Assembly: GCA_017990795.1 (NCBI GenBank)
Contig: JAGNNG010000063.1
Coordinates: 1 to 8,188 of the forward strand
Direction: 5' to 3'
Source of the DNA: Deltaproteobacteria bacterium
Lineage (GTDB): Bacteria; Myxococcota_A; Polyangia; Palsa-1104; JAEUJZ01
DNA length: 8,188 bases
Part shown: positions 1-6,533 of the stretch, in pieces
How positions within the stretch are numbered: the first letter of the stretch is position 1
Layout: each line of letters begins with the position of its first letter
Made by a program: the position numbers and the translations under genes
Notes under the pieces: model-generated
Seen by the model: the letters and a program-made list of their open reading frames with translations, nothing else
Databases searched by the model: none
What the model was told of the DNA's origin: nothing

Positions 1-209
1 GCCTGCAGCTACTGGAGCTAAAAGCGCAGCAGCTGCGCGATCGTCAGCAGCAAGACAGCGAGCTGGCCAAGCAGATCGAAGAGGTCAAGCGGCGCGTGGC
101 GCAGTACGCCGAGCGCTTTAAGCCCACCGGCGCCACCATCGAGCCAGACAAGAGCCTGGTCCGACTTGGCATCAAGCGCGCTAACGAGGATCGCGTGGTC
201 CGGCTGTAA
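1..209 (+). CDS. C-terminal fragment of a coiled-coil protein (5' end outside window)
   Basis: The frame with codons starting at base 3 stays open to a TAA at 207-209, giving 68 residues. About the first 40 are rich in Gln, Glu, Lys, Arg and Leu with heptad-like spacing (LELKAQQLRDRQQQ, then ELAKQIEEVKRRV), as in a coiled coil. A short non-coiled tail follows, ending in DRVVRL. No catalytic motif is visible in this piece. The next gene starts 92 bases downstream on the same strand. That gene belongs to a family that normally works with, or is fused to, a BadF/BadG-type ATPase and a COG3580 module, so this fragment could be the end of such a partner. That is inference from context: nothing in the 68 residues themselves shows it. 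The reading frame is well supported, but the identity is unknown. Confidence 0.7.
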   Translation, partial: LQLLELKAQQLRDRQQQDSELAKQIEEVKRRVAQYAERFKPTGATIEPDKSLVRLGIKRANEDRVVRL

Positions 210-220
210 CCGATAAGCAC

Positions 221-243
221 CGCGCTGCCGACTTGGTGGCGCG
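221..243 (+). other. Intergenic RNA hairpin between the first two + strand genes
   Basis: CGCGCTGCC (221-229) can pair with GGTGGCGCG (235-243). This makes a 9-bp stem with two internal G-U wobbles and a 5-base loop. It begins 12 bases after the stop of the upstream gene. No U-run follows directly; the nearest is TTTT at 256-259, after a TAAAA tract. It could be a weak terminator or attenuator, or a 3'-end stabiliser that sets the ratio of the two genes' products. The pairing is seen directly, the role is inferred. Confidence 0.4.
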
Positions 244-290
244 CAGTTAAAACGATTTTACTTGGCGGCTGCGTGTCGCCTCAGATGGTC

Positions 291-295
291 AGGAG
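291..295 (+). promoter_or_regulatory. Ribosome binding site for the activase-related gene
   Basis: AGGAG lies six bases before ATG 302. It selects this ATG over the in-frame ATG at 311 (MEPMQV). Confidence 0.8.
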
Positions 296-301
296 ATCCA
301 G

Positions 302-2044
302 ATGGAACCGATGCAAGTTGGTGAGAAGCGCAGGGTGCAGCTCCCCGTCCTCGGTCAGAAGAAGGCAGCGCCGGTGGATGCGGGGCTGGATATCGATGCC
401 GAGCTGGCCAAGTTTGAAGCCGAGCAGCGACAAGCGCTGGGTCTGGAAGGCACCAAGCGTCACTGGGTCGACGCCAATCCGCGCGAGTTTACCGCCGCTC
501 AGCGCGCCCACACCACGATCCTGGTCGGCGGCCTGACGATGGCGCATGACTACCTGATCACCGGCGCTCTTAATGGCCTGGGCTACAACGTCGATGCGAT
601 GGATGTGCCCGACAGCGCCGCGCTGCAGTTTGGCAAAGAGTTCGGCAATCGTGGCCAGTGCAACCCGACCTACTTTACCGTCGGTAACTTGGTTAAGTAT
701 TTGGTTCATCTGCGCGATGACAAGGGCATCTCGACCAAAGACATCGTGGCCAACTACCTGTTTGTCACCGCCGGGGCCTGTGGTCCTTGCCGCTTTGGCA
801 CCTACGTCACCGAGTACCGCAAAGCGCTGCGCGACAGCGGCTTTGAGGGCTTCCGCGTCATGCTGTTTCAGCAGCAGGGCGGCCTCAAGCAAGCCACCGG
901 TGAGGGCGTGGGTCTGGAGCTAAATCCCAAGTTCTTCATCAGCGTGGTCATGGCGATCGTCGTCGGTGATGCCATCAACGCCATCGGCTACCGGATGCGC
1001 CCGTACGAGAAGGTCAAGGGCTCGACGGACAAGGCGCTGGAAGAGGTCAAGACGCTGATGCGCGACACGCTGCGTCTGCAGACCAAGATCCCGATGTCCA
1101 GTCTGCCGATGGCGCTGGTCAAGGCGCGGCGCATCCTGCGCAACGTCGAAGTGGATCGCACCATGGTCAAGCCCAAGGTCTCGGTGATCGGCGAGTTCTG
1201 GGCGATGACCACCGAAGGCGACGGCAACTACGGCCTGCAGCGCTTCCTAGAGCAAGAAGGCGCCGAGGTCGATATCCAGATCGTTACCAACTGGCTGCTC
1301 TACAACATCTGGGAGCACCGCTGGGACACCAAGCAGCGCATGCTGCTGCGTGCCGAGGATCAGGGTCGCAAGGGCCTGGCCGGCGTAAACCCACAGAAGA
1401 AGCTGGCAACGCTGTGGGTGGCCGAGAAAGCCGTGCGCGGTCTGTTCCAAGGCATCGCCAACACGCTGGGGCTGCACAGCTACCCGCTGCCTGACATGGA
1501 TGCCGTCGCTGATACTGCCAAGGATTTTTACAACAACCACCTCCGTGGCGGCGAAGGTCACATGGAAGTCGGCAAGCTGATCATGAACGTCGCGCACAAG
1601 AAGTCGACGATGACGCTGTCGGTCAAGCCCTTTGGTTGCATGCCGAGCTCGGGTGTTTCCGACGGTGTGCAGTCGTTTGTAACCGAGAAGTGGCCGGGCG
1701 CGATCTTCCTGCCGATCGAGACCTCGGGCGACGGCGCGGTCAATGTGTATAGCCGCGTGCAGATGATGCTGTTCAAGGCCCGAGCCGCCGCGCGCGCCGA
1801 GTTTGAAGCCGCCTGCGTCGAGCACGGCGTCTCGCCCGGCAACTTCCGCCTGTTCTTGAGCGAGAAGCGCAGCTTCTTAAGTCCGTTCTTCTGGCCGTCG
1901 CACACCGTCACCAACACCGCCGCTGACATGGTTCACCACGTCGCGCCGTACATGAAGGACCCAATGCACGGCGTAAAGAGCGCAGGCAAGAAGCTGCTCT
2001 CGATGTTGCGCCCCAGTGCAGCCAGCAGCGCGCACGCGCACTAA
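302..2044 (+). CDS. CoA enzyme activase-related protein (COG3581 / DUF2229 type, related to 2-hydroxyacyl-CoA dehydratase activases)
   Basis: This 580-residue protein starts at ATG 302, six bases after a clear AGGAG (291-295). It matches what I know of the COG3581-type half of large CoA-substrate-specific activase proteins. In that family a BadF/BadG-type ATPase and an iron-sulfur HgdB-like module are often fused or adjacent. Visible family motifs are GQCNPTYFTVGNLVKYL around C120, TAGACGPCRFGTYVTEYRKAL with C160 and C163 as a CxxC pair, a second domain starting near VSVIGEFWAMTTEGDGNYGL (about residue 295), and KPFGCMPSSG with C446. These cysteines are plausible [4Fe-4S] ligands. C505 is less obviously conserved. 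The protein has no signal peptide or transmembrane segment, so it should be cytoplasmic. The last residues form a Ser/Ala/His tail. Relatives activate radical dehydration of 2-hydroxyacyl-CoA, but many COG3581 members have no known substrate. No dehydratase subunits are seen here, so the reaction is unassigned. It is followed by a strong terminator and probably forms an operon with the upstream gene. Confidence 0.85.
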   Translation: MEPMQVGEKRRVQLPVLGQKKAAPVDAGLDIDAELAKFEAEQRQALGLEGTKRHWVDANPREFTAAQRAHTTILVGGLTMAHDYLITGALNGLGYNVDAMDVPDSAALQFGKEFGNRGQCNPTYFTVGNLVKYLVHLRDDKGISTKDIVANYLFVTAGACGPCRFGTYVTEYRKALRDSGFEGFRVMLFQQQGGLKQATGEGVGLELNPKFFISVVMAIVVGDAINAIGYRMRPYEKVKGSTDKALEEVKTLMRDTLRLQTKIPMSSLPMALVKARRILRNVEVDRTMVKPKVSVIGEFWAMTTEGDGNYGLQRFLEQEGAEVDIQIVTNWLLYNIWEHRWDTKQRMLLRAEDQGRKGLAGVNPQKKLATLWVAEKAVRGLFQGIANTLGLHSYPLPDMDAVADTAKDFYNNHLRGGEGHMEVGKLIMNVAHKKSTMTLSVKPFGCMPSSGVSDGVQSFVTEKWPGAIFLPIETSGDGAVNVYSRVQMMLFKARAAARAEFEAACVEHGVSPGNFRLFLSEKRSFLSPFFWPSHTVTNTAADMVHHVAPYMKDPMHGVKSAGKKLLSMLRPSAASSAHAH

Positions 2045-2080
2045 GCCTTAGCGCGCAGCCCGCTCGTTTTTGTGACCTAC

Positions 2081-2121
2081 GCGGCCCTCATCGCTGACCG
2101 GCGAGAGGGCCGCTGTTTTTT
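2081..2121 (+). terminator. Strong intrinsic terminator after the activase-related gene
   Basis: GCGGCCCTC (2081-2089) pairs perfectly with GAGGGCCGC (2105-2113). An inner TCGC/GCGA stem (2091-2094 with 2101-2104) continues it across a single bulged A and closes a six-base loop. Six T's (2116-2121) follow two bases after the stem. It lies 37 bases after the stop at 2044 and ends that transcription unit on the + strand. It also separates the unit from the lipoprotein gene, which must therefore have its own promoter. Confidence 0.9.
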
Positions 2122-2243
2122 CCGCACTTGTCGCACGCTTCCGCTTTTCCTGATTCCACTTTTCCCCGACGCCGACGCAAAATAGGGGCATCCACTCTGG
2201 ATTCCGATCTGTTTTTCCATCCATACAGGCATGTGCTTTTGCC

Positions 2244-2250
2244 AAGGAGA
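2244..2250 (+). promoter_or_regulatory. Ribosome binding site that sets the lipoprotein start
   Basis: AAGGAGA ends six bases before ATG 2257. The same frame is open back to an ATG at 2128, but that start has no such site and would put 43 charged and polar residues before the signal peptide. Confidence 0.8.
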
Positions 2251-2256
2251 GTTGTC

Positions 2257-2640
2257 ATGCGTATCAAGTCCCTTCGCCCGCTCTTGCTCGGTTTGGTGGC
2301 GGCTGCGAGCTTAGGTTCCTCTGGCTGTGGCTCCTATCGCGGCACTGCGACGGCGTATTTCACCTGGCAGATCGCCGATGCGCGCGATCCCAACCCGCAA
2401 GCGTCCTCTTTCCCCTGCGAGCAGAAGGGCGTCGCGACCATTCGGCTAGACCTAGTCACGCAGTCCTTTGACTTTGACTGTCGCACCTTTGCTGGCGAGA
2501 CCTTCAGCATCCCCTCGGGCGACTACAACGTGCGTCTGCTGGCTCTTGGCTACAACGCGCAAGCGCTGTCGGTCATCGAGTTCCGCGAGAGCCTGTTTGG
2601 TCGCACCAACCTCGGCCACATCATCTTCCAGGTTCCGTAG
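2257..2640 (+). CDS. Small secreted lipoprotein of unknown function
   Basis: This 127-residue protein opens with a classical lipoprotein signal peptide: basic MRIKSLR, a hydrophobic stretch (LLLGLVAAASL), and a lipobox-like LGSSGC with the lipidated Cys at residue 24. The residue after the Cys is Gly, which would not retain it in the inner membrane under the E. coli Asp+2 rule, so the outer membrane is a reasonable guess. The mature part is about 100 residues, rich in alternating hydrophobic and polar residues that suggest beta strands (ATAYFTWQI, VATIRLDLV, SFDFDCRTF, YNVRLLALGY, HIIFQVP). Two further cysteines, in FPCEQ and FDCRT, could form a disulfide in the periplasm. I do not recognise a family. 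It lies after a terminator and 27 bases from the convergent deacetylase stop, so it is probably monocistronic. The call as a lipoprotein is firm; the role is unknown. Confidence 0.82.
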   Translation: MRIKSLRPLLLGLVAAASLGSSGCGSYRGTATAYFTWQIADARDPNPQASSFPCEQKGVATIRLDLVTQSFDFDCRTFAGETFSIPSGDYNVRLLALGYNAQALSVIEFRESLFGRTNLGHIIFQVP

Positions 2641-2667
2641 CAAGCCTGGTGGCGTCGCTGTTGGCTG

Positions 2668-3615
2668 TTAATCCAGCTGGCCGCGACGCTGCACCTGCTC
2701 GGCGATCTGGTAAAGCGGCACCATCTCGGCCCGCGCGCGGACAAACGCCAGCGTCTCAGAGAGAGCCGCCATTTTTTGCGCCAACGGCACCCGCAGATCG
2801 GGCTGACGTTGGCGCAGCGCTTCGGGAATACCGTCGGTCTCTGCGTCGATTAGATCGATGCCGTGCAGCTCCAGGTTGAAGAACGGCTGGCGCTCCATTC
2901 CCGACAGCAGCAGGCTGCGCAGGTGCGGTGATAGCAGCAGAAACGTCCCGATCGCCGGAAGCCGCAGCAGCTTCGTCACGGCCACCGGCAGCTCGACCAT
3001 CCCTGCTTGTCCGCGTCGCCACGGCTGCTGTGGATCGGGCCGATACGGCTGCGTCGGCCCAAGCTGCGACTGCGGCTTGCTAATCACCGACGCCGACTGC
3101 CGACCTCGCAGCGCAATCACGCCCATCGCCAGCAGCTTCGCCAGGTAATACGGCGGACACGGCATCAGCGAGGTGTCGTAGCGATAGCCCTGGGCCTCGA
3201 CGACATCCCACAGATCTGGGGACAGTTCATAGCCCGGCGCGCGAAAGCCCAGCGGCGGTCGTCCCTGCGGATGCAGCGATCGCAGTACCGCATGACAGTC
3301 GGCAATCTCGCGCTCGATGAGCGACCGGGGTTGTCGCGCCAGATCGTAGGGATGCGAGAAAGAGTGATTCCCCAGCTCATGTCCGGCCTGCGCCGCTTCC
3401 TGCAAGCGCGCGCGGCTGAGCGAGCCTGCTTTGGCGTCGCTGCCGACCACAAACAGCGTCGATTTTAGCTGATAGCGATCGAACAGCTCCAGCAGGCGCG
3501 GCAGCGCACGGTCGAGCACGATCTCGGTCAGCTCTTCAGGACACGGGCCTAGGCCGTGAATCTGGTAGTAGCAGCGCAGTGGATCAAGATCGACGGAGAC
3601 GCTAGCCAGTCGCAT
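2668..3615 (-). CDS. Polysaccharide deacetylase family protein (NodB / carbohydrate esterase 4 type)
   Basis: This 315-residue protein carries the NodB-type deacetylase motifs in order. They are SVDLD (D9, D11; motif 1, catalytic base and metal), GNHSFSHP (H84, H88; metal ligands), GFRAPGYELS (R125 to G128; motif 3), YDTSLMP (D147 region) and LELHGIDL (H251; last motif). All the key residues are present, so it is probably an active metal-dependent N- or O-deacetylase of cell-wall or exported polysaccharide. The substrate cannot be told. About 60 residues between the third and last motifs (GRQSAS through ELP) are a Pro/Gln-rich insert. No signal peptide is visible. The start is uncertain. The frame is open to a GTG at 3687, but homology begins at MRLASVSVDLD, so ATG 3615 is chosen; neither start has a good Shine-Dalgarno sequence. 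It converges with the lipoprotein gene and diverges from the receiver gene. Confidence 0.87.
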   Translation of the reverse strand: MRLASVSVDLDPLRCYYQIHGLGPCPEELTEIVLDRALPRLLELFDRYQLKSTLFVVGSDAKAGSLSRARLQEAAQAGHELGNHSFSHPYDLARQPRSLIEREIADCHAVLRSLHPQGRPPLGFRAPGYELSPDLWDVVEAQGYRYDTSLMPCPPYYLAKLLAMGVIALRGRQSASVISKPQSQLGPTQPYRPDPQQPWRRGQAGMVELPVAVTKLLRLPAIGTFLLLSPHLRSLLLSGMERQPFFNLELHGIDLIDAETDGIPEALRQRQPDLRVPLAQKMAALSETLAFVRARAEMVPLYQIAEQVQRRGQLD

Positions 3616-3842
3616 GGTCTGGACTATGCCACGCGCTGCGAACTGGACCCAAACAAGACTGCGCGCAGCGACGGTAATTGCGGCCACGCCAACAGCCAGC
3701 CGGCACCCGATTTGGCGCGCGCACGATGGGTAATTAGGGTGTCAGCAGACCCAGGTGTACACTTTCTTGCATCACGCTACTTTAGGGGGCTTTCTCGTCG
3801 AGCACCCGGTCCTGCGCAGCGCTTTTGGGAGGCATCGGAGTC
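3616..3842. promoter_or_regulatory. Divergent intergenic region between deacetylase and receiver genes
   Basis: These 227 bases must hold the promoters for both divergent genes. I see no convincing -35/-10 pair on either strand. The visible elements are a perfect 8-bp palindrome GTGTACAC (3755-3762) and two copies of GGTAATT in the same orientation (3673-3679 and 3729-3735). Either could be a regulator site or chance. The region also contains the longer alternative N-terminus of the deacetylase (3616-3687). Confidence 0.4.
3827..3832 (+). promoter_or_regulatory. Ribosome binding site that selects GTG 3843
   Basis: GGGAGG ends ten bases before GTG 3843. A TTG at 3825 is in the same frame but would overlap this site and has no purine-rich stretch ahead of it. 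GTG 3843 also gives the expected compact receiver N-terminus (MQQKVLVVDGD). Confidence 0.65.
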
Positions 3843-6485
3843 GTGCAGCAAAAAGTTCTTGTTGTGGATGGGGACGCGCAGTCGCTGCGACTGCTTGAGA
3901 TCAGCCTGCGTCAGGCGGGCTACCGGGTCACCACGGCTCAAAGTGGTCAGGACGCGCTAAGCCAGCTTGAGGCAGAGCTGCCGGATCTGGTGCTGGCCGA
4001 TACCCACATCGGCGAGCTGGATGGCTTTGCGCTCTATCGTCAGCTTCAGCAGCGCCCAGAGTGGTCGCACCTGCCGTTTTTATTCCTGCTCGACGGCAAA
4101 GACCCCTCGGAGAAGCTGCGCGCGGTGCAGCTTGGGGCGACCGACTTTTTGGTCAAGCCGATTTTCTTGAAAGAAGCCCTGCTGCGGGTGGAGCTGCTGC
4201 TGGAAAAACACGCCCAGCGCGGCGACGGTACCACCGGTGGGCAGGCGCGGTTTCAGGGAGCGCTCTCGGGCCCAGCGCTGCTCGACCTGATGCAGACCAT
4301 GGAGCTTGGGAAAAAATCCGGCGTGGTCTACTGCCAAAGTGCGCGTGGCCAGCGCGGTCTTTTGTACTTTACCGACGGGCGACTGATCGACTGTGAGCTT
4401 GGGCGGCTACGTGGCGAGGATGCGCTATCACGGCTGCTCACGTTCGCCGATGGCGACTACCGCGTCGAGCTGCTGACCGTGCTGCGTCCACCGCGCATCG
4501 AGCTCTTGGGGCCGGGTCTGCTGATGGAAGCGATGCGCCGCCTGGACGAGTGGAACCGGCTGCTGGCAACGCTACCGCCGCTACAGACGGTGTTTTCGCC
4601 TGCGACCGCCGGGGCCATGCGACCCGAAGCGCTGCCGCCGGAACTACGCGAGATCTTGGCTCGCTTTGACGGTCGCCGCTCGGTGCTGGACGTCTTCGAT
4701 CTGCTGGATAGCGAGGGGTCGCCGCCGCACGATGCGCTGGTGCGTCTGCAAGCGGTGGCCAAGCTGTATGCAGCGCGGCTGCTGTTGCCTTCGGGTAGAC
4801 CGATTTCAGGCGAGCCGCGAGCTGCAGTACCGACGCCGATGGCGCTGCCGCGTCTAACCCCGTCGCCGCTGTCTCGTTTGCCGCAGCTAACGCCGCCGCC
4901 CGTGCAAAGTGCATCACTTGGTGGGTCCTCAATGGGTCAGCGCTCGATACCCAGCAGTGAGCGCGCCATCTACGAGAATCGGGGTCGCCTTCGCGCTAGC
5001 GACTTGCCGCCGCCGCCAACCGCCGCCGAGCTGGCCGCGCGCATTGCCTCGGCGACGCAAGGTATGGATGTGCGCCCGATTGATACCGATAGCCCGACGC
5101 CGCTGCCGATGGCGGTGGTTGTGCGCCCGCACGTAAATGATGCGGAGCATTCTGGGCCGCAGCCGTTGCGACATCCTCGGGTGACCCCGCCGCCGATTCC
5201 TAGCAGTCCCAGATTGATGCCGCCGTCGCAGTCGAGCAGCCCGCGCTTGACCCCACCGCTGCTAAGTCGGACAGCGGACTCACGACAGAGCAGTCTTGGT
5301 CAGGCAAGCGGTGGCCTGGCGCGGCTACAGCAGCGCATGCAGCAGCCCGCGTTATCACCGCTGCAGACGCCGCAGCCGGTGCAAGCCATGCAGTCGCAGA
5401 CCATGGACTCTGGCCACGCGGCGGCGGTCGCGCAGCGTGAGCCGATATCGATTCCCGAGTTTGAGGTGACACTGGAGCACGCGCCGCCAAACTTTGGCGG
5501 AGTGCCGCAGCCGCTGCCCCCAGAGTCAACCATTCCAATCTCGGTGCGGCCCATTCTGCCGACCGATGTATTTGATCCCAGCGACGAGGCTGCTGTTCAT
5601 ATCTCGGCTCCGTATGTGCTGGAGCTAGCGGAGTCTGGCGCTTTTTTGACCACGTCTGGAGCACCCGCCGCGTCGCCGCCACCAGCCATTCCTCTGAGTG
5701 CCCCCGCGCCTACAGCCAAGCGCTTCGCTGGGCTTCGCCGCTCTCTGGTCTGGGCTGGAGCCGCGACACTGTTTGGTCTTGGCGTGGGTCTTTATTGGCT
5801 ACAAGGTGGCCCTCACTCGTCACCGGCAGATCGCACAATGCCCGCAGCGGCAGTAACTGCAGCGGAGTCATCGGCTGCCTCTGTACCGGCGCTCCATGCG
5901 GCTGCGGCGTCGACAGCGCCAGCAACGACGCTGCTTCCTGTGCCTGCTTCGGAGTCTGCACCGGTGGCGAGCGCTCCAGTTCCCACTGAATCGGCGACGG
6001 CTGCTTCGTCCGGAATAGACAAGCCTTCCAGTGGCATCGCTGGCGCAGCGGAAAAGTCGGTCGGTGTGCCTGCCGTGGGCGCAGCGCTGGTGCCATCGGC
6101 GACGGGCGCTGGTGATGAAGCAGAGCAAGCGTTTGCCAGCTTGATTGCTCAGGTCAAAGCCGCTCAGTACAAGGACCAGACCCAGCAAGCGCGTCGGCTA
6201 CTCAAAGAGGCTCAGAAGCTAAGGCCGCGCAGTCCGCAAGTGACAGTGTTGCTGGCGCAGCAGGCGCTGGATGAAGGCGACAGTCAAAAAGCGGCCAAGC
6301 TAGCTCGGCAGACTTTGGCCATGGCTCGCGACTCGGCAGAGGCCTATCTGGTGCTGGGCACGCTGGCGCAGGCTGAGGGCAACATGCCCAAAGCGCGCGG
6401 CCACTTCCGCAAGTACCTGCAGCTGGCGCCAAACGGAGAGCGTGCGAGCGCCGTCAAAGATGTGCTGCGAATGGCTCGCTACTGA
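3843..6485 (+). CDS. Membrane-anchored receiver-DUF4388 (PATAN) protein with C-terminal TPR domain
   Basis: With the GTG start this is an 880-residue multidomain protein. Residues 5-118 are a response-regulator receiver: acidic pocket VVDGD (D9, D11), phosphoacceptor D53 in LVLADTHIGELDG, and K105 in FLVKP. The position of the usual switch Thr/Ser is Leu83 beside Asp84. Residues 137 to about 212 are DUF4388/PATAN (FQGALSGPALLDLMQTMELG through GDYRVEL), a domain known from cyanobacterial PatA and common in myxobacteria. A helical region of the kind that often follows it extends to about 320. Residues 320-630 are a Pro/Ser-rich linker with recurring RLTPPP-like motifs. A hydrophobic segment (about 635-653, preceded by KRFAGLRRS) is a probable transmembrane helix, and the positive-inside rule puts the N-terminus in the cytoplasm. 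Residues 654-757 are Ala/Ser/Pro linker. Residues 758-880 hold TPR-like helical pairs (QQARRLLKEAQKLRP, KARGHFRKYLQLAPN), probably periplasmic. It is likely a signalling scaffold that links a cytoplasmic input to an envelope partner. No histidine kinase is adjacent. Confidence 0.88.
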   Translation: MQQKVLVVDGDAQSLRLLEISLRQAGYRVTTAQSGQDALSQLEAELPDLVLADTHIGELDGFALYRQLQQRPEWSHLPFLFLLDGKDPSEKLRAVQLGATDFLVKPIFLKEALLRVELLLEKHAQRGDGTTGGQARFQGALSGPALLDLMQTMELGKKSGVVYCQSARGQRGLLYFTDGRLIDCELGRLRGEDALSRLLTFADGDYRVELLTVLRPPRIELLGPGLLMEAMRRLDEWNRLLATLPPLQTVFSPATAGAMRPEALPPELREILARFDGRRSVLDVFDLLDSEGSPPHDALVRLQAVAKLYAARLLLPSGRPISGEPRAAVPTPMALPRLTPSPLSRLPQLTPPPVQSASLGGSSMGQRSIPSSERAIYENRGRLRASDLPPPPTAAELAARIASATQGMDVRPIDTDSPTPLPMAVVVRPHVNDAEHSGPQPLRHPRVTPPPIPSSPRLMPPSQSSSPRLTPPLLSRTADSRQSSLGQASGGLARLQQRMQQPALSPLQTPQPVQAMQSQTMDSGHAAAVAQREPISIPEFEVTLEHAPPNFGGVPQPLPPESTIPISVRPILPTDVFDPSDEAAVHISAPYVLELAESGAFLTTSGAPAASPPPAIPLSAPAPTAKRFAGLRRSLVWAGAATLFGLGVGLYWLQGGPHSSPADRTMPAAAVTAAESSAASVPALHAAAASTAPATTLLPVPASESAPVASAPVPTESATAASSGIDKPSSGIAGAAEKSVGVPAVGAALVPSATGAGDEAEQAFASLIAQVKAAQYKDQTQQARRLLKEAQKLRPRSPQVTVLLAQQALDEGDSQKAAKLARQTLAMARDSAEAYLVLGTLAQAEGNMPKARGHFRKYLQLAPNGERASAVKDVLRMARY

Positions 6486-6533
6486 CGGAGATGTGCCTGG
6501 AATGTGACCACGCCGAGGGCTTTGGCTTTGCGT

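Noticed and set aside
281..892. Long minus-strand open frame opposite the start of the activase-related gene
   Set aside because: It is antisense to a gene with clear family motifs and its own ribosome binding site. Its composition is what the complement of a GC-rich gene gives.
1247..1825. Minus-strand open frame of about 190 codons
   Set aside because: It lies fully inside the activase-related gene, with no recognisable motif or ribosome binding site.
2128..2256. N-terminal extension of the lipoprotein to ATG 2128
   Set aside because: The ribosome binding site at 2244-2250 and the signal peptide beginning at 2257 show the true start.
2641..2667. Possible bidirectional terminator between the convergent lipoprotein and deacetylase stops
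   Set aside because: Only short AGCC/GGCT pairing is present, with no T-run.
3767..3783. TTGCAT and TACTTT as a sigma-70 promoter for the receiver gene
   Set aside because: The spacing between the boxes is far too short, and no other pair at 16-18 bases fits well.
3556..3960. Plus-strand open frame spanning the divergent intergenic region
   Set aside because: It overlaps the 5' ends of both the deacetylase and receiver genes, has no homology visible to me, and has a random-looking composition.
4438..4932. Minus-strand open frame inside the receiver gene (also 5200-5682 and 5710-6096)
   Set aside because: These are complements of the Pro/Ala-rich coding region, where GC-rich repeats suppress stop codons. 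None shows motifs.
4851..5270. Recurring Pro-rich codons in the receiver gene as a DNA repeat array
   Set aside because: The repetition is at protein level (RLTPPP-like motifs) with variable spacing and codons. It is a low-complexity linker, not a DNA tandem repeat.
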